From Melioribacteraceae bacterium (lineage in GTDB: Bacteria; Bacteroidota; Ignavibacteria; Ignavibacteriales; Melioribacteraceae): a stretch of DNA of 64,000 nt. Location of the stretch: contig JAIPBD010000002.1 in the NCBI GenBank assembly GCA_021739765.1, forward strand, positions 124,001 to 188,000, in the 5' to 3' direction. Shown here one piece after another: positions 9,507 to 19,118 of this stretch. The stretch's first letter is position 1; the number at the start of each line of letters is the position of its first letter. The translations under genes and the position numbers were made by a program. The notes under the pieces are model-generated. The model ran no database searches. It was not told the DNA's origin and was given only the letters and a program-made list of their open reading frames with translations.

Positions 9507-11633
9507 TTAGAACGCTTCACCTATCCCAAGATGAAATGTGAAGTTGTTCCAAAAATTTTTATTGAAGATACTTCTGGTGTCATTAGGATCGTATGCCTTA
9601 ATACCAAAATCGAATCTGATTGGGAAAAAGTCTGAGTAGTATCTCAAACCAAAACCAAACGCAACAGCAATATCTTCGAATCTTAATTCCGAATAATCGT
9701 TCCAACTATTTCCATAATCGATAAATATTGCTGAGCCGAAATTTCCGAACAAACGAATTCTGGCTTCGAAAGATCCTTCAAGTATAAAAAATCCACCGGG
9801 GATAATCCCCCTCAAAAGCACGGCATCCAAGTCTTCGCTTGAAGCTTCAAAATCAAAACTTGGGTCCTTCGGTACAAGATCTCTCGCTAACCAACCTCTC
9901 ACAGAGTTACTTCCGCCGGCATAAAATCTTTGATTTAGAGGTAATTTGGAATTATCACCACGGTAGGTGAAAATTTTGCCAGTTCTGAATTTTATCCCAA
10001 ATGAAGATGTCTGAACATTATTTAACGGAGAAAAAATTGCACCGGTTATAAGGGTTTTTAAATATTGCGGTTGGCTGTACTCGCTTCCAAGCGCTTTAGA
10101 TAAAAAATATGCGAGGGAGTTTCCCTCTTCTACTAAGAATGAAAGGTAGTAACCACTTGTGGGAAACAAAAAGTTATTCGTTTTGTTCGCACCAAACTGA
10201 AAACCTACAACCGCATTATTTGAAACAACCGTATTGTTAAAATTTGATGTAAACAAAGAGGCGATTGAGTCAACTTCAGGAACAGTTAAACCGCCCTGGC
10301 TATTCAAAGCAGTGAAGAATGAATTATATAAATAACTATCGCTGTAAACAAACTTAGAACGTTCCCATTTCAAAAAAATGGACAAGGAATTAAAATACGT
10401 ATAAGCCGGCAATTCAAATTCAGTATTTAATATTGCACCGATCAATGTAGCATTCCATTCATTCCTCCTCTTTTGAATCGTAACGTAAGTTTCGATGGAA
10501 TTGTTTATCGGACGATTAAATAAAAAAGGCTGTTCCATTTTTAATCTGAAATCGGCATAACCAAAAGTACTGGTATCAGAAAGTTGAGAGGTTATAAGTT
10601 CAGGTATATTTTGTGCGGCGACTGATGTATTTGCCGAAAATTTTCGTGCTCCACCAAGAAAATTTTTCTTAGTAAAACCGATACCGAAACCTAAGTTAAA
10701 ACTGTTATCCTCGTTATTTACAATTACTTCGGGCGAAACTTCGTGCATTAATCCGATATCTGTTGAGATACGTAACGGAACACTATTACCGCTTGTATCG
10801 GCCACAACACCGGTTACTAAGGCAGAATTAAACAAATTAGTTCGATAAAGCCTTACTTGTCCACGTTGTAAATTATAATTCCGGTAAAATTCCCCCGGTT
10901 TAATATTTACAATTTGTTTGAGAAGTTCATCATCAACCAGCGTTTTTCCTTCGCCGGTTTTTTCAACCGTAACATTATCGATTTTATATTGATTACCAAG
11001 TTCAAATTCAATTTCAATGTCGACCACATTTTTCAGGGTATCAACAATAACTATCGGTTCACTAATCGAAGCAAGCATAAACCCGTTATCTTCAAGAAAT
11101 CGCACACCTTGATTTACCATACGTTCCAGATCCGCACTTGAATATCGTTGATCTTCATCCACATCAAAATTTTCCACAAGGGCCGGTTTTAAAGGGTTTG
11201 GGACGAGTCCGATATTTTGTAAATCAAAATTGCCAATAACGGCGAATTTACCTTCATTAATGTTGAAGGTTAATTCCGCTTCCTCATCCTCATCATTAAG
11301 ATTAAAACTCGCTTTGATCTCGGATTTAAAAAAGCCATTATCTTTATAGTAATTTTGGAGATTGTTAATATCATCAGCAATTAGTAATGAATCAAAATAT
11401 GTGGCTTCTCCTCCAATAGCGGTGAAACTATACAGAAACTGAAAAACCCAACTCGGGGATTCTTTTGAAATAATTACCCGTTCAAGTTCAGCATCCGATA
11501 AAACATCGTTCCCCGCAAAATTGATACTAACCAGTTCGTAATTGATTACCTGACCGGAAATCTGATTGCCGGCAAGGAGAATCAAATAAAAGATCAAACA
11601 TTTAATATATTTAACAATTTTCAAGTTTATCAT
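9507..11633 (-). CDS. Omp85/BamA-TamA family outer membrane protein
   Basis: A 708-residue outer membrane protein with a signal peptide (about residues 1-28, ending ISGQ). Repeated alpha/beta POTRA-like domains fill roughly 30-290, and the rest is the Omp85 beta barrel. The barrel has the conserved lid-loop motif RFYAGGSNSVRGW, close to the RxGG..VRG consensus of this superfamily, and the chain ends with an aromatic residue (GEAF) as barrel proteins do. At this length it could be a TamA-like or accessory assembly factor rather than the main BamA, which is typically larger; the sequence does not decide this. It starts one base inside the stop of the upstream transpeptidase-like gene, so the two are coupled. 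Confidence 0.88.
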   Translation of the reverse strand: MINLKIVKYIKCLIFYLILLAGNQISGQVINYELVSINFAGNDVLSDAELERVIISKESPSWVFQFLYSFTAIGGEATYFDSLLIADDINNLQNYYKDNGFFKSEIKASFNLNDEDEEAELTFNINEGKFAVIGNFDLQNIGLVPNPLKPALVENFDVDEDQRYSSADLERMVNQGVRFLEDNGFMLASISEPIVIVDTLKNVVDIEIEFELGNQYKIDNVTVEKTGEGKTLVDDELLKQIVNIKPGEFYRNYNLQRGQVRLYRTNLFNSALVTGVVADTSGNSVPLRISTDIGLMHEVSPEVIVNNEDNSFNLGFGIGFTKKNFLGGARKFSANTSVAAQNIPELITSQLSDTSTFGYADFRLKMEQPFLFNRPINNSIETYVTIQKRRNEWNATLIGAILNTEFELPAYTYFNSLSIFLKWERSKFVYSDSYLYNSFFTALNSQGGLTVPEVDSIASLFTSNFNNTVVSNNAVVGFQFGANKTNNFLFPTSGYYLSFLVEEGNSLAYFLSKALGSEYSQPQYLKTLITGAIFSPLNNVQTSSFGIKFRTGKIFTYRGDNSKLPLNQRFYAGGSNSVRGWLARDLVPKDPSFDFEASSEDLDAVLLRGIIPGGFFILEGSFEARIRLFGNFGSAIFIDYGNSWNDYSELRFEDIAVAFGFGLRYYSDFFPIRFDFGIKAYDPNDTRSIFNKNFWNNFTFHLGIGEAF

Positions 11634-12283
11634 TAATTACGTATTTCAACTTCCATATCAACTTTTGCCAAACTTACGATTTCATCGATATCATTGTTGC
11701 TGAGAGCTATCGAACCATTCGTCCAATTAAAAACAAATGGTAAATTTTTGAGAATAAAGTCATAGTCGCCGGTACCATAAATGCCTATATTGCCGCCAAG
11801 ACCCGTATCTGAAGATATGCATCTTTTGTCGTCATGATCCTCGATAATTTTTTGAAACTCACTATTTGTTATAAACCCGTTCTTTAATCCCTCAGCTGCA
11901 TCTCTTTTATTAGGATAATTAAGCATTAAAACTTTATAGTACTTTTGTGAAGTATCGATGGAGCAGATATGATAAATTCCTATCGGTGTCGCATAATCTC
12001 CATACTTCGATTTCGGACCTGAATTTCTGCCAAATACTGCCTTGTAGGATTTAATTAATGTTGAGTCCGAATACAATTCCAATTTATAATTCTTTCTATC
12101 AACAACTATTCTAATATCATCGGTTTTTGAAACACCTTTTTCCGATAATGTTTTTTCGAGTGAATCACCTTCAGGATTAATGATTATTCCATAAAGGATC
12201 AGTCCAAAAAAGAATATTACAATACTGCTGCTTACGTAAATAATATTTTTAAACAAAGTATTTATGCATATAATTTGGTACAA
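11633..12283 (-). CDS. L,D-transpeptidase-like (YkuD fold) protein lacking catalytic residues
   Basis: A 216-residue protein with one N-terminal membrane segment (about residues 12-34) and an exported YkuD-type domain from about 55. The fold is supported by IRIVVDRKNYKLELY, KYGDYATPIGIYHI, the GIYGTG loop and NWTNGSIALSNNDIDEI. Active enzymes read HGTG and TxGCIAL at the last two sites. Here the histidine is Tyr169 and the nucleophilic cysteine is Ser191, both confirmed codon by codon (TAT; TCG). It is therefore probably not a working cross-linking enzyme and may bind peptidoglycan or a partner. It is coupled to the Omp85 gene downstream. Confidence 0.85.
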   Translation of the reverse strand: MYQIICINTLFKNIIYVSSSIVIFFFGLILYGIIINPEGDSLEKTLSEKGVSKTDDIRIVVDRKNYKLELYSDSTLIKSYKAVFGRNSGPKSKYGDYATPIGIYHICSIDTSQKYYKVLMLNYPNKRDAAEGLKNGFITNSEFQKIIEDHDDKRCISSDTGLGGNIGIYGTGDYDFILKNLPFVFNWTNGSIALSNNDIDEIVSLAKVDMEVEIRN

Positions 12284-12455
12284 ACATAAAATATACTAAC
12301 GAGGCTAATCGTTCTAAATAGGAAATTAAACGGGTGCCGGCTCACAAATTTATATTCGCATGCAAAATGCGTTTCAAAATCTCATTTCAATATAAATTTT
12401 AAGTTTTATATTCCGAAAAAAAGGAACGATAAAACTGAGACAACACCCATCAAAA

Positions 12456-14705
12456 TTAATTCTTCGAAACAGATTCAACCACAGCCAAAGCCGTCATATT
12501 AATTACATCATCAACATTAGCCGCTCTATCCACAACGTGAACGGGTTTGTTTAAGCCCATCAACACGGGACCAATAAATGTAGAATTTGTGAGCTTCTGT
12601 AACAATCTGTAAGAAATATTAGCCGCGCTAAGATTGGGGAAAATTAATACGTTTGCGGCAGTTGGTAAATTATTAAATGGGAACTCGTTTTTTAGAATAT
12701 CAAAATCCAGAGCCGTATCTACCTGCATTTCACCGTCAATCACGATATCCGGTCTTCTTTCCTGAACAATTCTAACCGCATCTTTTATTTTGTTAGATTC
12801 AGGCGTTCGAGTACTTCCGAAATTACTGAAAGAGAGCATTCCGACGATTGGTACAAAATCAAATTCCTTAACTGCATCTGAAGCACTGATCGCAATCTGC
12901 GCTAATTCATCAGCGTTTGGGTTGATGTTTACATTGATATCCGCAAAGAAGAGTACTTTTCTATTTATAACGGCAATATACATCCCGGAAACAGTAGAAA
13001 TTTTGTCTTTCATTCCAATAGTTTCAAGCGCCGGTTTCAAAGTATATTGAACATTCGAATTTATTCCGCCGATTAGTACATCCGCGTCATTTTGAGCAAC
13101 CATCATACAAGCAAAGTAGTTTGGTTGAGAAACCATCTTTTTTGCCATATTTTTATTAACACCTTTGCGCTGGCGCAATTCGTAGAATTTTTGAATATAA
13201 TTTTTCATTGATTGGGATTCGGTCGGATCAATTATGGTGAACTTATCCGATTCAAATCCTAATGCTTCTATTTTGCTTTGAATTCTTACTTTATTACCGA
13301 GCAGAATAGGTTGTCCAATTTTTAGTTCAGCAACTTTGTTGGCTGCTCTAATGATCACCTCTTCCTCACCATCCGGATAAACAACTTTTCTATTGCAATT
13401 CCGGGCTTTATGAATAATTATTCTCATTACCTCTTCAGAATAACCCAGACGTTCTTTTAAACTTTCCGAATATGCGTCCCAATCTGTAATGGGTTTCTTT
13501 GCTACACCGGAATCAACGGCTGCTTTTGCTACTGCCGGTGCGACTGTCCATAATACTCTCGGATCGAAAGGTTTTGGTATAATGTATTCCCGGCCAAAAG
13601 AGAATTTTTCACCGCCGTACGCTTTAACCACCAAATCCGGAACATCTTCTTTTGTTAATTGGGCTAATGCTTTTACAGCCGCGAGTTTCATCTCTTCATT
13701 AACACCGGTTGCTCGAACATCAAGAGCTCCGCGGAATATAAAAGGAAATCCTAATACATTATTGACTTGATTTGGGAAATCGCTTCTGCCGGTTGCCATA
13801 ATTATATCAGAACGCGTTTGAACCGCGATATCATAAGGTATTTCCGGATCAGGATTTGCCAAAGCAAAAACGATCGGATCTTTTGCCATTTTGCGCAACA
13901 TCTCGGGTTTCATTAAATCGGCTACAGATAGACCTAAAAACGCATCCGCTCCTTCGAGGGCGTGTTCGAGCGAGGAGTATTTATTTTCAATTGCGAATTC
14001 AAGTTTGTATTTATTCAAATCAGTTCGATCTTTATGAATGAGTCCCTTTGAATCAAAAAGGGCAATATTTTCCTTTTTGACTCCCGCCTTTACGTAAAGT
14101 TTTATACTTGCAATTCCTGCCGCTCCGGCACCAACAACCACAACTCTAATATCTTCAAGTTTTTTGTTAACTAATTCGCACGCGTTTAACAATGCCGCAC
14201 ACGAAATTATCGCGGTGCCGTGTTGGTCGTCGTGAAAAACGGGGATATTCACAGTTTTTTTCAAAACTTCTTCTATCTCAAAACATTCAGGAGCTTTGAT
14301 ATCTTCTAAATTAATCCCTCCGAATGTTGGTTCGAGCAATTCAACCACTCTGATAACTTCCTTCGGATCTAAAGTATTCACCTCAATATCAAAAACATCA
14401 ATATCGGCAAACCTTTTAAAGAGAACCCCTTTTCCTTCCATAACAGGTTTGCTGGCTTCGGGACCAATATTCCCTAATCCAAGAACAGCCGTGCCATTGG
14501 ATACAACTCCAACTAAATTTCCTTTTGCGGTATAATTATAGACTTCTTCTTTATCAGCGGCTATTTCTTTACAAGGTTCGGCTACGCCGGGAGAATATGC
14601 CAATGATAAATCGCGAGATGTTAAAAATGGTTTTGTAGCGATAACTTCAATTTTACCTTTACGACCTTCGCTGTGATATCGTAAGGCTTCTTCTTTCATG
14701 CTCAT
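12456..14705 (-). CDS. maeB: NADP-dependent malic enzyme with phosphotransacetylase-like C-terminal domain
   Basis: Oxidatively decarboxylates malate to pyruvate, making NADPH. The 749-residue length matches the two-domain MaeB type: a malic enzyme part at about 1-425 ([15 protein letters not shown] near the start, [11 protein letters not shown], and the Rossmann motif [16 protein letters not shown]) and a C-terminal phosphate acetyltransferase-like domain that in relatives is regulatory rather than catalytic. The start is well supported by AGGAG five bases before the ATG. It is transcribed alone, directly downstream of the frr terminator. Confidence 0.95.
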   Translation of the reverse strand: MSMKEEALRYHSEGRKGKIEVIATKPFLTSRDLSLAYSPGVAEPCKEIAADKEEVYNYTAKGNLVGVVSNGTAVLGLGNIGPEASKPVMEGKGVLFKRFADIDVFDIEVNTLDPKEVIRVVELLEPTFGGINLEDIKAPECFEIEEVLKKTVNIPVFHDDQHGTAIISCAALLNACELVNKKLEDIRVVVVGAGAAGIASIKLYVKAGVKKENIALFDSKGLIHKDRTDLNKYKLEFAIENKYSSLEHALEGADAFLGLSVADLMKPEMLRKMAKDPIVFALANPDPEIPYDIAVQTRSDIIMATGRSDFPNQVNNVLGFPFIFRGALDVRATGVNEEMKLAAVKALAQLTKEDVPDLVVKAYGGEKFSFGREYIIPKPFDPRVLWTVAPAVAKAAVDSGVAKKPITDWDAYSESLKERLGYSEEVMRIIIHKARNCNRKVVYPDGEEEVIIRAANKVAELKIGQPILLGNKVRIQSKIEALGFESDKFTIIDPTESQSMKNYIQKFYELRQRKGVNKNMAKKMVSQPNYFACMMVAQNDADVLIGGINSNVQYTLKPALETIGMKDKISTVSGMYIAVINRKVLFFADINVNINPNADELAQIAISASDAVKEFDFVPIVGMLSFSNFGSTRTPESNKIKDAVRIVQERRPDIVIDGEMQVDTALDFDILKNEFPFNNLPTAANVLIFPNLSAANISYRLLQKLTNSTFIGPVLMGLNKPVHVVDRAANVDDVINMTALAVVESVSKN

Positions 14706-14761
14706 ACTGACTCCTAAAAAAAATAGTATTCAAATATACTCACATATCTATTTAAACAGAA

Positions 14762-14786
14762 AAAGGCCACCAATTTGGTGACCTTT
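14762..14786 (-). terminator. Intrinsic terminator after frr
   Basis: A 10-base-pair hairpin with a five-base loop. One position is a C-A mismatch on the plus strand but a G-U wobble on the minus strand, so it folds best in minus-strand RNA. A run of U follows on that strand. It lies about 20 bases past the frr stop and ends the rpsB-tsf-pyrH-frr block. Confidence 0.85.
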
Positions 14787-14808
14787 ATTCACAATAAAAT
14801 AATTAAAA

Positions 14809-15363
14809 CTAGATTTCCATGATCTCAATCTCTTTATGATCAATGATTTCATCTATCTTTTTGATATGCAAATCGGTAAGAGTTTGCACATCATCCTCGA
14901 AACCACGAAGTGCATCTTCCGAAATTTCTTTCGCTTTTTCTTGTCTTTTTAAATGATCGTTCGCATCCCGTCTTACATTCCTAACGGCAATTTTAGCCTC
15001 TTCTCCAAATTTCTTAACCAGTTTAACCAAGTCTTTTCGCCTTTCTTCGGTTAGTGGAGGAATAGGAATTCTGATATTTGTTCCATCATTAGATGGATTC
15101 AGTCCAAGATCGGCAGTTAAGATCGCTCTCTCAATATCATTTACGATAGATTTATCCCAAGGAGTAATTGAAAGTGTATGAGAATCTAACACAGAAACGT
15201 TTGCAGTTTGATTAAGCGGGGTAGGGTTACCATAATATTGTACTTTGATGCCATCTAATAAAGCAGTAGTTGCTTTTCCGGTTCTGATCTTTGTGATTTC
15301 TTGCCGGAACGCTTCAATGGATTTATCCATTCTTATCTTGGCATCTTTGATATATTCGTTCAT
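14809..15363 (-). CDS. frr: Ribosome recycling factor
   Basis: Splits the post-termination ribosome together with EF-G. The 184-residue protein is of normal length and shows the family sequence throughout: KIRTGKATTALLDGIKVQYYG near residues 25-46, ISIT/P-type loops, IRIPIPPLTEERRKDLVK and the long helical C-terminus. The start follows a GAGG ribosome binding site. It is the last gene of the block with rpsB, tsf and pyrH, 29 bases after pyrH. Confidence 0.97.
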   Translation of the reverse strand: MNEYIKDAKIRMDKSIEAFRQEITKIRTGKATTALLDGIKVQYYGNPTPLNQTANVSVLDSHTLSITPWDKSIVNDIERAILTADLGLNPSNDGTNIRIPIPPLTEERRKDLVKLVKKFGEEAKIAVRNVRRDANDHLKRQEKAKEISEDALRGFEDDVQTLTDLHIKKIDEIIDHKEIEIMEI

Positions 15364-15392
15364 AACTTCCTCAAAAAATTAATCATGCAATT

Positions 15393-16130
15393 TTAATCAA
15401 TATTACCAAAATCAGCAACTTTGGTACCTATTTCATCTCCATTCACTAATTTCAGAAGGTTGTTTTCATTACCCATATTAAATACAATTATAGGTAATGA
15501 ATTCTCGCGACATAAGCTTATAGCTGTTAAATCCATAACACGCAGGTTTTTTTTCAGCACATCCAAATAATTAATTTCAGAATAAAAAATCGCATCCGGA
15601 TTTTTTTCGGGATCAGAATCATAAACACCCTCAACTCTGGTTCCTTTAATAATCGCGTCGGCTTCAATTTCCACGGCTCTAAGTGAAGCAGCGGTGTCTG
15701 TGCTGAAGTATGGATGTCCGGTTCCAGCTCCAAAAATCACAATTCTTCCTTTCTCAAGATGTCGAATCGCTCTTCTTCGAATATAAGGTTCAGCAATAGC
15801 TTCCATATTAATTGCGGTCATAAGCCGGGTGTACATTCCTTTATCTTCGCAAGCGTTTTGAAGCGCTAAGGCGTTAATCACAGTTGCAAGCATACCCATC
15901 TGATCACCGGTAACTCGATCAATTCCTTGTTCTCCGGCACTGAGACCTCGATAAATATTGCCGCCTCCGATTACAATACCGACTTCAACGCCAAGTTCAT
16001 GTACTTTTTTAATTTCGTTGGCAAAAAAACTGAGTGTTTCGGGATCAATGGTTTTACCACCATCCTTAGTCATCAAAGCTTCGCCGCTTAACTTCAAAAG
16101 TATTCTTTTGTATTTCAATTTTGTGTTCAT
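15393..16130 (-). CDS. pyrH: UMP kinase
   Basis: Phosphorylates UMP to UDP; an amino-acid-kinase-fold enzyme. The 245-residue sequence has [12 protein letters not shown] near the start, [13 protein letters not shown] near 50-62, and [13 protein letters not shown] for substrate binding. It follows the tsf terminator; the bases just before its ATG are almost all A/T with no evident Shine-Dalgarno sequence, so translation initiation may be weak or leaderless-like. The tsf-pyrH-frr order is conserved across bacteria. Confidence 0.97.
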   Translation of the reverse strand: MNTKLKYKRILLKLSGEALMTKDGGKTIDPETLSFFANEIKKVHELGVEVGIVIGGGNIYRGLSAGEQGIDRVTGDQMGMLATVINALALQNACEDKGMYTRLMTAINMEAIAEPYIRRRAIRHLEKGRIVIFGAGTGHPYFSTDTAASLRAVEIEADAIIKGTRVEGVYDSDPEKNPDAIFYSEINYLDVLKKNLRVMDLTAISLCRENSLPIIVFNMGNENNLLKLVNGDEIGTKVADFGNID

Positions 16131-16149
16131 AGTTATAAAAATATAAAAA

Positions 16150-16178
16150 AAAAGGCCTCATTAAAAAGAAGGCCTTTT
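16150..16178 (-). terminator. Intrinsic terminator between tsf and pyrH
   Basis: A perfect nine-base-pair stem (AAAAGGCCT with AGGCCTTTT) and an 11-base loop. On the minus strand it is followed by a U-rich tract. It lies six bases past the tsf stop, so it should end or attenuate transcription from rpsB-tsf before pyrH. Some read-through or a separate promoter is then needed for pyrH-frr. Confidence 0.85.
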
Positions 16179-16183
16179 AGAAA

Positions 16184-17053
16184 TTATTTATTTTCGTCTC
16201 CCAAATGGTAACGATAAAACTTCGTCACTTTGGATTGAGCCGAATGTTTTTTGTTCGATTCTTCAATCAAAGCTCCGACGCTTTTTGAGTTATCCTTAAT
16301 AAAGGATTGTTCGAGAAGACAATTTTCTTCGTAGAATTTATTCAATTTACCGGTAGCGATTCTTTCGAGAACTTGTTCGGGTTTCCCCTCTTTCTTCGCG
16401 ATTTCCTTATAAATCTCAATTTCCTTTTCAATTGTACCTGCCGGCACAGCTTCACGATTTACAAAGGAAGGCTTCATAGCCGCTGCTTGCATTGCGATAT
16501 CTTTTAGCAAGGTAGAATACTCTTCCTTTTGTGACTCAGCAACATTTTCAGCTTTTATTAAGACGCCTAATTTTGATCCATGATGAATGTAATCGACTAA
16601 CATTCCGCCCGGGACATTTTCAATAGCAAATCTGGATACTTCGATTTTTTCACCAATTTTGCCAATCGCGTTTGTTAACTCATCTTGAACTTTTTTGCCT
16701 TGATGTTCGAGAGTAACTAATTCTTCAACGTTTTGTGGTTCGTAAGCAATTATCGTATCAAGAATAAAATTTGATAATCCAACAAAATCATCACTTTTAG
16801 CGACAAAGTCTGTTTCGCAATTAACTTCCACAATGTAAGCTTTTGTTCCATCTTCAGAAACTTTGGTTAGAACAATTCCTTCATTTGCTGCTCTTTCCGC
16901 TCTTTTAGCTGCAACAGATGCACCTTTTTTACGCAAGATTTCAATAGCTTTTTCAAAATCACCATTGGCTTCCGTAAGCGCCTTTTTACAATCCATCATC
17001 CCGGCGCCGGTTTTATCACGCAACTCTTTAACTTGTTGTGCTGATATAGCCAT
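16184..17053 (-). CDS. tsf: Translation elongation factor Ts
   Basis: The nucleotide exchange factor for EF-Tu. The 289-residue protein starts with the UBA-like N-terminal domain holding TGAGMMDCKKALTE (about residues 15-28). The conserved EVNCETDFVAKSDDF stretch follows near 78-92, then the dimerisation domain. It lies 23 bases after rpsB, as in most bacteria, and is followed by a terminator. Identification is secure. Confidence 0.97.
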   Translation of the reverse strand: MAISAQQVKELRDKTGAGMMDCKKALTEANGDFEKAIEILRKKGASVAAKRAERAANEGIVLTKVSEDGTKAYIVEVNCETDFVAKSDDFVGLSNFILDTIIAYEPQNVEELVTLEHQGKKVQDELTNAIGKIGEKIEVSRFAIENVPGGMLVDYIHHGSKLGVLIKAENVAESQKEEYSTLLKDIAMQAAAMKPSFVNREAVPAGTIEKEIEIYKEIAKKEGKPEQVLERIATGKLNKFYEENCLLEQSFIKDNSKSVGALIEESNKKHSAQSKVTKFYRYHLGDENK

Positions 17054-17076
17054 GTTTAGTTATTTCCTTATATTTT

Positions 17077-18084
17077 TTACTTTTCTTCTTTTTTTACGTC
17101 TTCAGTTGAGCCGGAAACTTTTTCATCTTTTACTTCTTCTTTAACATCGGGTGTCTTTTCAGGCTGCTTTGTTTCAACGTTTTCATCAGTTTGAATTTTT
17201 TCTTTCACTTCAGGAGCGTTTTCAGCAACTGAAGAATCAGAATCCTTTTCAACATTTCTTGCTTTCGCTACTTTTTTTACGGGTTTTGAGTCAAGTTTTA
17301 CTCTTCTGACTTTTACTTTACCCTCTTTTGAATCTTCTGTTTCATCTCTTTCTTTTTTCTTTCTTTCCTTCTCAGCAGACTCTTCCGCCCTTAATTCTTT
17401 GGCTTGTGCATTACCTTCGATAATTGCATCCGCCATCACTTTTAAGATTGAACTTATCGCTCTTACAGCGTCATCGTTTGCGGGAACCATATAGTCAACA
17501 AGATCAGGATCACAATTAGTATCAACGATAGCAAAAATTGGGATATTTAACCTTTTAGCTTCACGAACCGCAATAGATTCTTTTTTGATATCAACTAGAA
17601 AAATAGCGCCCGGAGTACGATTCATCGTTTCCACACCATCTAAAACTTTTCTTAATTTATCTCTTTCACGCGTTCGTTCTAAAGCTTCTTTTTTAGTGAT
17701 TTTATCAAAAGTACCATCACTTTCCATCTTATCGATAGATTGCAATCTTTTGATGCTTTTGCGAATGGTGGCAAAGTTAGTCAACATTCCGCCTAACCAT
17801 CTTTCCGCAACCCAATTGCTTTCAGATCGTTTAGCTTCGGATGCGACAACACCTTTGGCTTGTTTTTTGGTTCCAACGAATAAAACCGATTTACCTTGAG
17901 AAACAATGTTCCTCAGATTTTCTGCGGCTTCATCAATTGCTGCTTGAGTTTTTTTGAGGTCTATAATATGAATCCCGTTCTTCTCCATGAAGATATACGG
18001 TTTCATTTTAGGGTTCCATCTGCGGGTCAAGTGACCGAAGTGCGCACCAGCTTCGATAAGCTGAGTAATTTCTAGCTTTGGCAT
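17077..18084 (-). CDS. rpsB: 30S ribosomal protein S2 with long charged C-terminal tail
   Basis: Small-subunit ribosomal protein S2. The core (about residues 1-225) is standard: [21 protein letters not shown], then the KQAKGVV and [11 protein letters not shown] segments. The product is 335 residues, about 100 longer than usual. The extra tail is Lys/Glu/Val-rich, low in complexity and looks disordered. It holds several KVxR/KKV stretches and acidic runs. An AGGAG site lies eight bases before the ATG. The 103 bases between rpsI and rpsB could hold a promoter or leader but no motif is decisive. Confidence 0.96.
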   Translation of the reverse strand: MPKLEITQLIEAGAHFGHLTRRWNPKMKPYIFMEKNGIHIIDLKKTQAAIDEAAENLRNIVSQGKSVLFVGTKKQAKGVVASEAKRSESNWVAERWLGGMLTNFATIRKSIKRLQSIDKMESDGTFDKITKKEALERTRERDKLRKVLDGVETMNRTPGAIFLVDIKKESIAVREAKRLNIPIFAIVDTNCDPDLVDYMVPANDDAVRAISSILKVMADAIIEGNAQAKELRAEESAEKERKKKERDETEDSKEGKVKVRRVKLDSKPVKKVAKARNVEKDSDSSVAENAPEVKEKIQTDENVETKQPEKTPDVKEEVKDEKVSGSTEDVKKEEK

Positions 18085-18187
18085 GTTAATGCTCCTGTTT
18101 TATCTTCTACCCCCATCAACTTTGCATTAGATCCTATTTGGACACAGGCAGCAAATCCGGAGAGTATGAATGATGTTAAATAAAAAA

Positions 18188-18574
18188 TTATCTTTTTGAG
18201 AACTGGAATCTTTTTCTAGCTTTTGGTTGTCCGTATTTTTTACGTTCGACCATTCTTGGATCTCTTCTTAATAATCCATTTTCTTTCAATGGAGGTCTGA
18301 AATCCACATTTACCTCAGCAAGTGCACGAGAAATAGCAAGTCTAATTGCTTCAGATTGACCGGAAATACCGCCGCCGTTAACATTAGCGAAAACATCGTA
18401 ACTGCCTTCGGTTTCGGTAACTTTAAAGGGAAGAATTACGTCGTCTCTGTGATACTTCATCGGGAAGTAACCTTCAATCTCTTTTTTGTTAACTGTAATT
18501 TTTCCGTTTCCGCTTCTAAGAAATACTCTTGCAACAGAATTTTTTCTTCTGCCGACATAAATTTTATCAGCCAT
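18188..18574 (-). CDS. rpsI: 30S ribosomal protein S9
   Basis: Small-subunit protein whose C-terminal tail reaches the P site. The 128-residue protein has [15 protein letters not shown] near the start, [19 protein letters not shown] in the middle and the [19 protein letters not shown] stretch near the end, with the typical KR terminus. Its start overlaps the rplM stop by one base; rplM-rpsI is the universal pair. Confidence 0.98.
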   Translation of the reverse strand: MADKIYVGRRKNSVARVFLRSGNGKITVNKKEIEGYFPMKYHRDDVILPFKVTETEGSYDVFANVNGGGISGQSEAIRLAISRALAEVNVDFRPPLKENGLLRRDPRMVERKKYGQPKARKRFQFSKR

Positions 18575-19029
18575 TAATTATTGTCCTCATTTAAACTTAG
18601 TACTTCAGGTTGTTGAGCTTGATGTGGATGCTCGGCACCTTTATAAATTTTTAATTTTTTCATTAATTTTCTTCCCAATCTGTTTTTGGGCAACATACCT
18701 TTTACTGCAGACTCAACAACAAATTCGGGTTTCTTTGTCATCATTTCCTGGAATGAAGTTTCTTTTCCACCACCCGGGTAACCTGAGTGTTTAAAATATG
18801 TTTTTTGGGAAGGTCTTTTTCCGGTTACTTTTACTTTGTCAGCATTTACAATAATTACAAAGTCTCCGGTATCCATATTAGGAGTAAAAACGGGTTTATG
18901 TTTCCCCCTAATAACTTTAGCTACTTCCGAAGCTAAACGTCCGAGTACTTTATCATCAGCATCAACAACGTACCATTTTCTATCAGCATCCTCGGTCTTA
19001 ACAAATCGTGTAATCTTTTCTTGCTTCAA
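18574..19029 (-). CDS. rplM: 50S ribosomal protein L13
   Basis: Large-subunit assembly protein. The 151-residue product matches L13 across its length ([51 protein letters not shown]). The start is a TTG at 19029, chosen because AGGAG lies nine bases upstream and because the N-terminus then matches the family. It is the first gene of a transcript driven by a clear promoter at 19068-19096. Confidence 0.97.
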   Translation of the reverse strand: MKQEKITRFVKTEDADRKWYVVDADDKVLGRLASEVAKVIRGKHKPVFTPNMDTGDFVIIVNADKVKVTGKRPSQKTYFKHSGYPGGGKETSFQEMMTKKPEFVVESAVKGMLPKNRLGRKLMKKLKIYKGAEHPHQAQQPEVLSLNEDNN

Positions 19030-19067
19030 CGCAATATTCTCCTAAATGGAATTAAACAAAGACTACA

Positions 19068-19096
19068 AATATATCTGTGTCCTTACTAAATGTCAA
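19068..19096 (-). promoter_or_regulatory. Sigma70-like promoter of rplM-rpsI
   Basis: On the minus strand a perfect TTGACA (19091-19096) is followed by a 17-base spacer and TATATT (19068-19073), which continues as TATATTTG and so also fits the Bacteroidota-type minus-7 element. It lies about 40 bases upstream of the rplM start codon. Confidence 0.75.
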
Positions 19097-19118
19097 GAAA
19101 TAGTATTTTAATAATTTC

